Part shown: one piece after another, positions 8,128-16,831 of the stretch
Layout: every line of letters starts with the position of its first letter
Position numbering within the stretch: the stretch's first letter is position 1
Source of the DNA: CAYQJS01 sp964417895
Lineage (GTDB): Bacteria; Chloroflexota; UBA6077; SHYK01
Assembly (NCBI GenBank): GCA_964417895.1
Contig: CAYQJS010000053.1
Span: 1 to 36,942, forward strand
Direction of reading: 5' to 3'
DNA: 36,942 bases
Notes under the pieces: model-generated
Database searches by the model: none
What the model saw: the letters and a program-made list of their open reading frames with translations, nothing else
Told to the model about the DNA's origin: nothing
Program-made: the position numbers and the translations under genes

Positions 8128-9312
8128 ATGCTGACCAACGAAGAAAACGAGCGGCTGACGCGGGTAGGTCCGGGAACGCCCGGTGGCGAGCTACTTCGTC
8201 GCTACTGGCATCCGGTCTGCCCGGCCGAGGACGTCACCCACGAGCACCCCGTGAAACGAGTTCGACTTCTGGCCGAGGACCTGGTCCTTTACCGCGATCC
8301 GGAGGGTGGCTACGGCTGCGTCGGGGAGCAATGCTCACATCGTGGGGCCTCCCTGTACTACGGCTTCCTGGAGGATGGCGGCATTCGCTGCCCCTACCAC
8401 GGCTGGCTGTACGACAAGACCGGGGCCTGCCTGGAGCAGCCCTTCGAGCCGGCCCAATCGTTGATGCGCCACACTATCCGCCATCCAGCTTATCCGGTCG
8501 AGGAGCGAGCCGGACTTCTGTTCGTTTATATGGGCCCGCAGCCGGCACCGCTGGTTCCGAACTATGACGTGATCACGCGCAAAGATGGGACTCGGCGCAT
8601 CGAGCTAGACCCGCTGCTCAACTGCAACTGGCTGCAGATGATGGAGACCAATGTCGACCCCACGCACAACCATTTCCTGCATCACTACATGAGCATCAAG
8701 CTCAACCTGGGACGGCGGCTCGAGCTAGACCCGCCCATGCGCGAGATCGAGTTCGAGGCGTGCGAGTGGGGGGTCATGAAGCGATGTCTGCTCGCGGACA
8801 AGGCCGGCGATCGCTGGGAGGAGAGCGGCACTGCGGTCTTCCCCAATGTCCTGCGCCACCATCTGTCCAGCGGCAACATGAGCCTCCACTATCGCGTGCC
8901 CATCGACGACACGCATTCCCGCACTATCTGGGTGGGCTTCGACCCGTCAAAGGATGGACGCGAGGTCGAACAGACGGAAATCCCCGTCTCATACAACGTG
9001 TTCAAAGACGAAAACGGCGACTTCACGATGCAGGACAACGGCAACCAGGACTCCATGGCCTGGGAGACGCAGGGGCCCATCCGGGATCGGACCATCGAGC
9101 GACTCGGCGCGACCGACCGCGGCGTCGTGCTATTCCGCGAGCTGCTGCGGGACCAGATCGAGGTTGTGCGAGGCGGCGATGATCCCATGGGGGTCGTTCG
9201 CGACCCGAACCGTAACCGGATCATTCGCTTCGCGGAGCGACGCGAAAGGGTTGGGGAGCCGACCGTTTCAACTCGGCGGGCCGAGCGACAAGTCTTGTCT
9301 GGCTTGGCCTGA
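8128..9312 (+). CDS. Rieske2: one-component-type aromatic ring-hydroxylating oxygenase
   Basis: A 394-residue paralog of Rieske1 with the same N-terminal signature (EENERLTRVGPGTP, RRYW). Rieske ligands are C69, H71, C88 and H91. The catalytic iron site is intact: D177, H180 and H185 (DPTHNHFLH) and D308 (NQDSMAWETQG). A strong GAGGAGG site lies upstream of the ATG at 8128. It is the last gene of the plus-strand module and converges on SBP2, with only 63 bases between stops and no obvious terminator hairpin. Its catalytic domain differs from Rieske1 much more than the Rieske domain does, suggesting a different substrate or site of attack. Confidence 0.93.
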   Translation: MLTNEENERLTRVGPGTPGGELLRRYWHPVCPAEDVTHEHPVKRVRLLAEDLVLYRDPEGGYGCVGEQCSHRGASLYYGFLEDGGIRCPYHGWLYDKTGACLEQPFEPAQSLMRHTIRHPAYPVEERAGLLFVYMGPQPAPLVPNYDVITRKDGTRRIELDPLLNCNWLQMMETNVDPTHNHFLHHYMSIKLNLGRRLELDPPMREIEFEACEWGVMKRCLLADKAGDRWEESGTAVFPNVLRHHLSSGNMSLHYRVPIDDTHSRTIWVGFDPSKDGREVEQTEIPVSYNVFKDENGDFTMQDNGNQDSMAWETQGPIRDRTIERLGATDRGVVLFRELLRDQIEVVRGGDDPMGVVRDPNRNRIIRFAERRERVGEPTVSTRRAERQVLSGLA

Positions 9313-9375
9313 CTCGGCGGGATGCCTTCGCCAATAGCTGAAAGCCAGTAACAAGCTCGAGAATTGGCTGGTTGC

Positions 9376-11088
9376 CTAACGGATCTCCCACGTGTGCGCA
9401 TTCCACGCGGAGGTCCCGTCTTTGTGCTTCGGCAACACGTTCGCCAGGCGGTTGTGGACCAACTCCACTTCCACGGTGAAGAACAGCGGGAGCTGGTTCA
9501 CCACCTCTGTCATGTGGGAGACGATGTCACCGAATATCTGAACGCGTTCCTCCAACGGGATCGTCTTCTCATACTTCGCCAGCAGCGCATCGAATTCGGC
9601 GTTCGAATAGGCGGAGAATTGCGGAGCGGAATACCGGTTGGCGGCGGTTGGGATCTGGGAGGTCCCAAAGCGCGGGAGCTGCGGTGGCCCGTAGCCGCCT
9701 CGCTGCATCGCTAGCGCCGGGAACGCTGCCCGCCACTCGCGGTCCTCCGACATCTGCTCCGGAATGACGAGCGCCTCGGTCGCGATCCCGACGCGCTTGA
9801 AGTAATCAGCGATCGCGAACAGGGACTTTTCATCTGTTGTTCCCTGTGAGCTCCGGATCTCCATGAAGAGCGGCTCGTTGGCGCTGCTGCGGAACATGCC
9901 ATCGCTCCCTCGGGTGAAGCCGAGGGCTCCGATCATCTCGATCGCCTTCGCAGGGTCGTATTCATACTTTGTTACACGGCGCTCGGCGTCCTGGAAATCG
10001 GGGTCAGACGGATCGACAATCGAGTGGTTGACGCCGCCGTAGCCGGACTGGATCGTGTCGACCATCTCCTGGCGGTTCATCGCGTGCATAAGCGCACGGC
10101 GGAACCTCAGGTCGGTCATGATCGGCGGGTTGGGGTTCACGAACTTCGGCCACATCCAGTAACGGCTGGTGTTTGAGACGAGCGGCTTGCCGTCCCGCCA
10201 CTGGCCGCGGGCGATCACTGCTTCATCCACGGATAGTCCACGTCCCAGCACGAAGTCGACCGTCCCCGCCAGCACGTTGGCGAGAGCCGTGGTCTGATCG
10301 GGGATGAACCGCACCTCCATGCTGTCGATCTTCGGCCGGCCGAGCATGTAGTGGTCGAACGCGTCGAACAGGAAATGGCTCCCGCGAACGAACTCCCGCA
10401 ATTTGAATGGGCCGAGCCCGACGAAGTCATCGGACCAGTATGAGAGCTCCGGGATCTTCGTCTTCTCGGTCGCGTACATGCTCTCCACGAGGTGCTTCGC
10501 GACTGGCTGGTGATACGGGCGACTGATCTCGCGCGTGAACACGGTATCGGCCAGGATGAATGTTTCCTTCCAAACCAGCTTGAAGGTGTGCGGATCCACC
10601 GCCTCGGCGCTCTCGACCTGCCGATAGAGGGGGTCATTTCCTCCGAGGGTGGGGTCCCGTCCCAGCGTCGTCGTGAAGACAAGGTCGTCGGAGGTGAACG
10701 GAGCCCCATCGTGCCAGGTGATATTGGGGCGGATCCTCCAGGTCGTCTCCATGCGCCCGTCCGCGAGCATGCGCCACAGGCCGTTCTCTATGGTAGGGAC
10801 CTGCTCAGCGAGATGGGGGATCCGCCTGCCCAGGTTGTCGGTGGTCGTGAGCCCGGCGTGCAGAAGCTCGTCGATCTCGTGCATCCCGGCCACGGAGGAC
10901 TGGAACGTTATGCGGCTATTCGCGTGCGGCGGATTGCCCATGATGGCGGCCGTCAGGCGCTTGGGAGCAGTGGTGGGAGCATTCGCGGCAGTCTGGCCGG
11001 TGCTGGCACGGTCTTGCGGACCCACGCAGGCGGACACCAGAAGTCCGAGCGCAAGCATCATGACGGTGGTCTTGAACGGCGTCTGCAT
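9376..11088 (-). CDS. SBP2: ABC transporter substrate-binding lipoprotein, family 5
   Basis: A 570-residue solute-binding lipoprotein, with lipobox VSAC and lipidated Cys at residue 21. Family-5 motifs are present: WHDGAPFTSDDLVF, GLGPFKLREF, the FRRALMHAMNRQEM hinge helix and YDPAKAIEMI. Arrangement and length match SBP3 and SBP6, so these three appear closer to each other than to SBP1. It stands alone on the minus strand, divergent from the cupin/Rieske operon across a 384-base gap, so the two may share regulation. As with the other SBPs here, no permease or ATPase is adjacent and the ligand is unknown. Confidence 0.92.
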   Translation of the reverse strand: MQTPFKTTVMMLALGLLVSACVGPQDRASTGQTAANAPTTAPKRLTAAIMGNPPHANSRITFQSSVAGMHEIDELLHAGLTTTDNLGRRIPHLAEQVPTIENGLWRMLADGRMETTWRIRPNITWHDGAPFTSDDLVFTTTLGRDPTLGGNDPLYRQVESAEAVDPHTFKLVWKETFILADTVFTREISRPYHQPVAKHLVESMYATEKTKIPELSYWSDDFVGLGPFKLREFVRGSHFLFDAFDHYMLGRPKIDSMEVRFIPDQTTALANVLAGTVDFVLGRGLSVDEAVIARGQWRDGKPLVSNTSRYWMWPKFVNPNPPIMTDLRFRRALMHAMNRQEMVDTIQSGYGGVNHSIVDPSDPDFQDAERRVTKYEYDPAKAIEMIGALGFTRGSDGMFRSSANEPLFMEIRSSQGTTDEKSLFAIADYFKRVGIATEALVIPEQMSEDREWRAAFPALAMQRGGYGPPQLPRFGTSQIPTAANRYSAPQFSAYSNAEFDALLAKYEKTIPLEERVQIFGDIVSHMTEVVNQLPLFFTVEVELVHNRLANVLPKHKDGTSAWNAHTWEIR

Positions 11089-11472
11089 GGGGCCTCCCCT
11101 CGTGGAACGATTAGGGACGCATTTTGGGGCTAGCGGCCCCGGGCGGCTCGAGCCATCTCTTACCTGCCGGGTCAGGCTGGCCTATGTTAGGTGACGTGTC
11201 CGGGACCCGTCAATCCTCTAGGGTACTGTCTTCGATCAAACCCCGGCCCGGTCCCGATTGCTGACAATTGGTGCCCCAGAGCCGGCCCCAGAGCCGGTTT
11301 TTGGCACTTGAGCTAACGTGTGATACCCTACGCCGCGAGACCAGTCGAGGCCCCACAGGTGAACCTGGTAAACAACCGGTTCGCCAGCGTTGCCAATGAC
11401 CAGCGGGATTCGACCGGGATGGCACTCGCATCTCCGGGACCCGCAGTCAGGCAGCAGCGGAAGGGAGGAGAC
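11089..11472. promoter_or_regulatory. divergent intergenic region with a 12-bp tandem repeat
   Basis: This 384-base gap separates SBP2 (leftward) from the cupin/Rieske operon (rightward) and must hold both promoters. Two perfect tandem copies of CCCCAGAGCCGG lie at 11274-11285 and 11286-11297, flanked by GTGC and GCAC, which could form a hairpin or an operator. I see no good -35/-10 pair that I would defend. Confidence 0.35.
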
Positions 11473-12204
11473 ATGGCAACGCGAGTTCCGGCGCTAGGGG
11501 GCGTCGATGACGTGCAGATCTTCGATGCCGCCGGCCTCGTGAGCGGAGCAGTCGAGCGCGGCAGCTTCCGCGACTATGTGGAGATGGCAACTTCGTCGAA
11601 TTGCGAGATCTCGGTGATACGGACGCCCGCGGCGGGTGCAACCGAGTTGCCGGCGGACCCGGATGCCGACCGTATCCTGCTGCTCCTCCGAGGCACCTGC
11701 ACGGTGGAAGGGCCATCCGGAACGCGCCCCTTGATCGAGCGCCAGGGGGTTCTGCTCCCCACGGGCGTCGCGTGCCTTGTTACTAACGAGGGCAGCGAGC
11801 CCCTTGTGTTCTTCGCGCTCCGCACGGAATCCGGAGATAAGCGTCCCGGCTACGTCCCCAACGTCCCCTCCGGTGTGCTGGTCAAAGTCCCCGAGGCGGA
11901 GATATCCGCCCAGGGCTTGCAGGCCCACCTCTTCCTCTATGCCCTCGACCGGGAAACCATCGGCATATCCTCACAGCGCCTCAACGAGCTGAACTTCGCC
12001 TCGATCCTACGCATGAACTGCGAGTACGAGCGCGCGGGCGACGACGTGCTGGTGAATCTGCCTGAACGATTGGTCCGCTGGTTCCAGCTCCGAGACCTTA
12101 CCGAGTCGGACTACCGCATTATTCCCTCGGCGGAGCGCACGTATGTCCGAGTAGACATCCGCCCACTCGTGGTTCGGGAGGCCAGCACCCCGGTCACGCC
12201 CTAG
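11473..12204 (+). CDS. cupin-domain protein lacking the metal-binding HxH
   Basis: A 243-residue protein with one cupin core (residues about 50-125) and a C-terminal extension shared with the next gene. The start is ATG 11473, preceded by GGGAGGAG; an upstream in-frame start at 11320 is less likely. Compared with its neighbour, the first cupin motif has lost its ligands: H52 and H54 of the neighbour correspond to P60 and D62 here, and Q59 to R67. It therefore probably binds no metal there and may be a structural or regulatory partner. It lies 18 bases before the second cupin gene, heading the operon with Rieske3 and Rieske4. Confidence 0.85.
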   Translation: MATRVPALGGVDDVQIFDAAGLVSGAVERGSFRDYVEMATSSNCEISVIRTPAAGATELPADPDADRILLLLRGTCTVEGPSGTRPLIERQGVLLPTGVACLVTNEGSEPLVFFALRTESGDKRPGYVPNVPSGVLVKVPEAEISAQGLQAHLFLYALDRETIGISSQRLNELNFASILRMNCEYERAGDDVLVNLPERLVRWFQLRDLTESDYRIIPSAERTYVRVDIRPLVVREASTPVTP

Positions 12205-12222
12205 CCAAGAAAGGGGGTACTC

Positions 12223-12927
12223 GTGGACCTGGAGATCTTCGACGTAGCCCAGGCTCTGGAAGAACAGGCGAGCCGACCGGGTACGGTTGGCGGTCGCTTC
12301 GACATGGCGACCTCCACCAAGTGCTACATCGCTGTCTTTCGCCACTCGAACAAGTTCGTCGGAGAGCGAACGGTGCACTCGCACCCGGATTCGGACCAGA
12401 TCCTGTTCGTGCTCGACGGCGAGTGCGCGGTCACCAGCCTTTCGGGCAAATACACGCTCAACGTCCACCAGGGCGTGCTGGTGCCCGGGGGTGTCAACTA
12501 CGGATTCGCCAATGAGACGGAGGAAGACCTGATCTTCCTCTCGCTGCGAACGGAATCGGTGGGTGGTCGTCGCGTAGCCTACGTGCCGAGTGTCGCTTCC
12601 GACGCGCTCGTCAGAATCCCCGCGGCATTCTTCGGCGGGACGCCGATCGGTCGCTTTGTCTACGCGTACGCGATCGACCGCCGGACAATCGGTCTTTCGC
12701 CGATGCTGCTCGACGATTGGAACCGAGGAACAATGCTGCGCGTGAACTGCGACTACGAACGGTCGGGGGAAGACATTCTCGTCAACCTGCCCGAGCGAAT
12801 CGCCAAGTGGTACCTGGTAGACGATCTGACCGACGAAGACTATCGCGTCACGTATGACGCCGACGGCAGCAGGGTCCGAGTGGATCTCAGCCCGCTCATC
12901 GACCGCAGAGCGGCCGCGCAATCCTGA
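12223..12927 (+). CDS. cupin-domain protein with HxH motif
   Basis: A 234-residue paralog of the preceding gene, starting at GTG with AAAGGGGG upstream. The first cupin motif keeps the HSHPDSDQ signature (H52, H54), but the usual His of the second motif is Tyr (VNYGFANE). Metal binding is therefore possible but incomplete relative to classical dioxygenase or isomerase cupins. The C-terminal 90 residues (for example CDYERSGEDILVNLPERIAKW) match the paralog closely, so the pair arose by tandem duplication. Co-transcribed with Rieske3 and Rieske4. Possible roles are a ring-cleaving or isomerising enzyme, or a ligand sensor; I cannot decide. Confidence 0.85.
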   Translation: MDLEIFDVAQALEEQASRPGTVGGRFDMATSTKCYIAVFRHSNKFVGERTVHSHPDSDQILFVLDGECAVTSLSGKYTLNVHQGVLVPGGVNYGFANETEEDLIFLSLRTESVGGRRVAYVPSVASDALVRIPAAFFGGTPIGRFVYAYAIDRRTIGLSPMLLDDWNRGTMLRVNCDYERSGEDILVNLPERIAKWYLVDDLTDEDYRVTYDADGSRVRVDLSPLIDRRAAAQS

Positions 12928-12972
12928 TTTCAGCAATCAAACGAGTGGCGAGGCGTCGGAGGAGATCACCGC

Positions 12973-14256
12973 ATGCTGAACACAGATGAGAACGAGCGTC
13001 TTACCCGTGTCGGTCCCGGAACCCCGTGCGGCGAGCTCATGCGCCGCTACTGGCAACCGGCTGCCCTGGCCGAGGAGCTTCCCCCCGGGGGCGCGCCGGT
13101 ACCGATCCGTTTGCTCGGTGAGGATCTCGTACTCTTTCGCGACGACGCGGGACGCCCAGGGCTAATCGGGCTCCACTGCTCCCATCGTGGGGCGGATCTC
13201 TCCTATGGCCGGCTCGACGATGGTGGCCTGCGCTGCATCTATCACGGCTGGCTCTACGACGTGGAGGGCCGATGTCTCGAGCAGCCAGGAGAGCCCACCG
13301 GCAGCACCTTCCACGAGAAGATTCGCCACCGGGCCTACCCGTGCCGTGATCTCGGAGGGCTCATCCTGACCTACATGGGCCCCGGGAAGCCACCGCTCGT
13401 CCCCGCGTTCGAGTTCCTCGCCGCTCCCGAGACCCACCGTTTCGCAATGAAGTTCTTCGTCGATTGCAATTACCTGCAGGGCTGCGAGTCCGGCCTCGAC
13501 CCGGTGTCCGCGGGCATTCTCCATCGCGGCGCGGGAGGCGACCCTCGCCACGTTGCCCCAGCCCCGAGCATCGAAGTCGACGAGATCGACGTTGGCCTTC
13601 GCCAGTTCACGATCTTCCGCTTCTCGGCTGAGAAGTACTACTTTAAGCTGAACAACTTCGTTCTGCCCGGCTTCAGCATGGTGGGCGCGCACACAGACGG
13701 CGACGGCTACCAGGCCAACTGGCACGTTCCCATCGATGACGCTCACGCCTGGGAGTACAACTGCCGCTTCCGCCGCTCCGGGCCCATCGAGGACAAAGCC
13801 GAGCTGAGGGACAAGTTCGACTACATCACGCCGGACTATCATCTGACACGGGGCGCCGAAAACCGCTATCTCCAGGACCGAGAGGAAATGAAACGGGGCT
13901 CCTTCGCTGGCATGGGACAAGAACACCGTACTCGCGCGGCATTTGGCGCGCAGAGCCAGGGGCCCATCCGTGACCGGACCCAGGAGAACCTCGGATACAC
14001 CGACGTTTCCATCATCGCCGCGCGTCGCGTCCTCCTGAGGGCTATTCAAGACGTGGAAGAGGGGCGAGATCCCCCAGGCGTCGTGAGAGACCCTGAAAAG
14101 AATGATTTCTCTCATGTGGTGCTCGGGCGCAATGAGGTGCCCGCGGGGGCTGACTGGCGGGAGCACTGGAAGAGCGTGCTATTCCCGGCAGCTGTCGCTG
14201 AGGGCCGAAGCTTCCTCGCCCAGCACCAACGCGTTCTGGGAGGGGCCAGCCGATGA
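12973..14256 (+). CDS. Rieske3: oxygenase paralog with a lost catalytic iron site
   Basis: A 427-residue close paralog of Rieske1: the N-terminal 140 residues are very similar, including GTPCGEL, RRYWQPAALAEELP and GRCLEQPGEP. The Rieske cluster is intact (C69, H71, C88, H91). The mononuclear iron site is not. Where Rieske1 has D176-x-x-H179 and H184, this protein has D176, S179 and H184; and the third ligand D323 of Rieske1 aligns with A322. With two of three ligands gone it should not activate oxygen by the normal route. The frame is long, clean and preceded by GGAGGAG, so it looks like a maintained protein rather than a pseudogene. It lies just upstream of the intact Rieske4; a mixed oligomer or electron-relay role is possible. 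Confidence 0.9.
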   Translation: MLNTDENERLTRVGPGTPCGELMRRYWQPAALAEELPPGGAPVPIRLLGEDLVLFRDDAGRPGLIGLHCSHRGADLSYGRLDDGGLRCIYHGWLYDVEGRCLEQPGEPTGSTFHEKIRHRAYPCRDLGGLILTYMGPGKPPLVPAFEFLAAPETHRFAMKFFVDCNYLQGCESGLDPVSAGILHRGAGGDPRHVAPAPSIEVDEIDVGLRQFTIFRFSAEKYYFKLNNFVLPGFSMVGAHTDGDGYQANWHVPIDDAHAWEYNCRFRRSGPIEDKAELRDKFDYITPDYHLTRGAENRYLQDREEMKRGSFAGMGQEHRTRAAFGAQSQGPIRDRTQENLGYTDVSIIAARRVLLRAIQDVEEGRDPPGVVRDPEKNDFSHVVLGRNEVPAGADWREHWKSVLFPAAVAEGRSFLAQHQRVLGGASR

Positions 14257-14337
14257 AAACCGAAGCAGGGTAGCGGCGGGCGCAGGTCCAAGGCCGCATG
14301 ACACGACTGCGATCCCGTCAGGCATGAGGAGCAGACG

Positions 14338-15597
14338 ATGCTGACCGCCGAGGAAAACGAGCGACTCACGCGGGTCGGGCCGGGGACGCCCATGGGCGAG
14401 CTCATGCGTCGCTACTGGCTGCCTGCGCTCACCTCGGCCGAGCTTCCCGAGCCCGACTGCCCACCCGTGCGCGTACGACTGATGGGCGAAGACCTCGTTG
14501 CCTTCCGTGACAGCAACGGACGCGTCGGCCTGTTAGCGGAGAAGTGCTCTCATCGGCGGGCGTCGCTGTTCTACGGACGCAACGAAGAATGCGGCCTCCG
14601 TTGCATCTACCACGGCTGGAAGTACGACATCGACGGCAACATCCTCGACACCCCGGCTGAGCCGGCCGAGAGCATGATCAAACACCACGTGAAACACCCA
14701 TCCTATCCTTGCCATGAAGTAAACGGGCTCATCCTGACGTACATGGGCCCCCGGGAGAAGATACCGCTAGTGCCCAACTTTCCCTGGTTCACACTGCCTG
14801 CCCAGAACGTCCGCGTGACGGCCAGGCTCTACAACGAGTGCAACTGGCTGCAAGCGTTGGAGGGCGATTGCGACCCGGCGCACTCGCCCTACTTGCACTG
14901 GCGGGGCGACCGAGCCAGCAGCAATCAGCAGGCTCGGCGCAACGTCTCCCCGGGCATCGAGATCGAGGTCACTTCCTGGGGAGTACGAGCGGCCGCGATC
15001 TTCCGCCAGGATGCCGAGACCAACCTGGTGCGAACAAACGTGTTCGTCATGCCGTGCATCGGGAACATCCCCAACGGTCGGGTCATCGACGGCAAACTGG
15101 ACGGCTGGTTCTCGGTCTACCAGGTGCCGGCCGACGACGAGAACGTTTGGCGATTCAACGTGCACGTCGGCCGGACGCTCCCGCCGCAGTTCAGCGATGA
15201 GCCCCAGGCAGGGCCGGACTTCAAGAAGTTCCGGAACCGCGCCAACGACTACCTCATCGACCGCGAGGCCCAGCGGTCAGGGCGCGTCTACTGCGGCGTC
15301 GACGCCCCTAACAATACGCAGGACGCCTGTGTCACTGAGAGCATGGGGTCCATCACCGATCGGACCGGGGAGCACCTGGGCGCCATCGACGCACACGTGG
15401 TGGCCGTGCGCCAGTTCCTCTTGAAAGCGCTCTCTGATGTGGAGAAGGGCATCGACCCGCCGGGACTGGCCTGGGACCCGTCCCAGAACCGCTTTGATGA
15501 CCTCTGGTTCCTGAGCAGCAAGCTCCCAGCTTTCGCATCCTGGCGGGATCCCGAAGTAGTGCAGCGAGTCACTACTCACCGGTTCGCCTCGCGGTAG
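14338..15597 (+). CDS. Rieske4: one-component-type aromatic ring-hydroxylating oxygenase
   Basis: A 419-residue Rieske oxygenase with the shared N-terminus and a GAGGAG ribosome site. Rieske ligands are C70, H72, C89 and H92, with the usual HRG after the first His changed to HRR. The iron site is complete: D179, H182 and H187 (DPAHSPYLH) and D329 (TQDACVTESMG). It ends the operon of two cupins and two Rieske proteins. It is the only intact oxygenase of that operon, so hydroxylation by this module probably depends on it. No electron-transfer partner is encoded in the window. Substrate unknown. Confidence 0.93.
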   Translation: MLTAEENERLTRVGPGTPMGELMRRYWLPALTSAELPEPDCPPVRVRLMGEDLVAFRDSNGRVGLLAEKCSHRRASLFYGRNEECGLRCIYHGWKYDIDGNILDTPAEPAESMIKHHVKHPSYPCHEVNGLILTYMGPREKIPLVPNFPWFTLPAQNVRVTARLYNECNWLQALEGDCDPAHSPYLHWRGDRASSNQQARRNVSPGIEIEVTSWGVRAAAIFRQDAETNLVRTNVFVMPCIGNIPNGRVIDGKLDGWFSVYQVPADDENVWRFNVHVGRTLPPQFSDEPQAGPDFKKFRNRANDYLIDREAQRSGRVYCGVDAPNNTQDACVTESMGSITDRTGEHLGAIDAHVVAVRQFLLKALSDVEKGIDPPGLAWDPSQNRFDDLWFLSSKLPAFASWRDPEVVQRVTTHRFASR

Positions 15598-15657
15598 CGA
15601 CGGCCTCCAGCCCAGCGAGGTGTCTCTGGCCCTCGTCTGCGCGCGGTCGCGCACCGC

Positions 15658-15712
15658 GCAACGGATGCCGCCATCTTCGAGCAACCCGTAATACAGGGAG
15701 CAGCCCCGTTGC
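15658..15712 (-). pseudogene. relic of another Rieske oxygenase (cluster-binding segment)
   Basis: On the minus strand, between the convergent ends of Rieske4 and the LigB-like gene, a short frame reads CSLYYGLLEDGGIRC. This is almost the same as the stretch between the two ligand pairs of Rieske2 (SLYYGFLEDGGIRC). The flanking His-bearing parts are lost or out of frame. It is too specific to be chance and marks a fifth, destroyed Rieske gene that was oriented opposite to its neighbour. Confidence 0.7.
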
Positions 15713-15761
15713 GCACGTTCCCTCCGGCTCTGCTGAGCTCTCGTTTGTCCTGCTCGCAGTC

Positions 15762-16748
15762 TTATTCCCAGTAGGCGAAGCTGGCGCCGAGGGGAGAAGC
15801 GTAGATCGGCACGTAGTCCAGCACGTGGGCGCGCTGGCCGTCGGCTGCCCCGGCCGCGGCCATCCAGTTGCGCCACTCCCCGGCCCCGCCGCCAACGCCG
15901 CCCCGCATGTGGGTCCCCCCGTGGAGCCCACGGGCGTCTCCGCCCGCCCCCACCTGGCCCGGCCGGGCTTGCTCATCGAAAAACGCCGCGGCGCCTCGAC
16001 CATCGCCCGCGCTCATCGCGTCCAGGATCGTATGGTCGAAGTCCTCATCGAGATACGAATTGTCGCTCCCTGGCGTGTGCCACAAGCCTCCGGAGCCAAT
16101 CACCGCCACGTTCAGGTCGAGTGACGAAGCCTCGATCACCTCGCGCACGGCTCGTCCCGCCTCGAAGCAGCGGCTGGCCCGAGGCTGGGGCGCGTAGTAG
16201 CAATTGATGAAGAAGGGGACGATCGGAATGGGATAGCCAGGTGTGAGGTAGTAGCCCGGGCGCATGAACGCGTGGCCCATCCCCCGCGCCCGCTCCGGCA
16301 TCTCGGCACTGAAGGCCAGATCGAATCCCCGATCAATCAGTCCTTCCAGGATCTCCGTGGCCAGCGGCGGGCAGCCCTTCACCTTGGCGTCGATGTGAAC
16401 GCCGCCGGCGCCCGTCCGCCCCAGTGGCTCGGGCTGGTCGCGCCGCCTTGGGGCCTGGAACTCGGGGCCCGTATAGATGCCGAAGGCCGGCAAATTATCG
16501 AACAGGAACAGCTCGCTCTGGTCGTCGCCGAAGATGAGGAGTACGTCGGGCTTGGCTGCGTCCACCTTGGCCTTTAGCGTCGCGAAGCCCAGCATGCACC
16601 GCGCGAATTTCGCCACGTTCTCGTCCACCGAGTCAACCGGGACGTCACCTCGAATCGAGCGCCGCGCTCGCGTCTCATTCCACTGTTCCGGGGCGGAATA
16701 CAGGAACCCCGAATGCGAACACGCCAAGACCAGGCTGATCGTCGCCAT
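15762..16748 (-). CDS. LigB-like class III extradiol ring-cleavage dioxygenase
   Basis: A 328-residue protein of the LigB/DODA family, which opens catecholic rings next to the two hydroxyls using non-haem iron. I chose ATG 16748, preceded by GGGAGGTG. Family features are H12 in ACSHSGFL, a GSGGLWHTPG segment, and the C-terminal EWRNWMAAAGA and VLDYVPIYASP stretches. The second His of canonical LigB (in an NDH motif) is replaced: the site reads GDDQ at residues 74-77. A Gly-rich insert precedes EWRNW. It is 83 bases downstream of SBP3 and probably co-transcribed with it, giving a binding-protein plus ring-cleavage module. Confidence 0.88.
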   Translation of the reverse strand: MATISLVLACSHSGFLYSAPEQWNETRARRSIRGDVPVDSVDENVAKFARCMLGFATLKAKVDAAKPDVLLIFGDDQSELFLFDNLPAFGIYTGPEFQAPRRRDQPEPLGRTGAGGVHIDAKVKGCPPLATEILEGLIDRGFDLAFSAEMPERARGMGHAFMRPGYYLTPGYPIPIVPFFINCYYAPQPRASRCFEAGRAVREVIEASSLDLNVAVIGSGGLWHTPGSDNSYLDEDFDHTILDAMSAGDGRGAAAFFDEQARPGQVGAGGDARGLHGGTHMRGGVGGGAGEWRNWMAAAGAADGQRAHVLDYVPIYASPLGASFAYWE

Positions 16749-16831
16749 CGCCACCTCCCATCGGGATAGTCGTGCAGCAGCTGCCGGCGCTTCGGCCCGG
16801 AGAGTCACAGAAGCCGCCGAACGGAAAGGCG

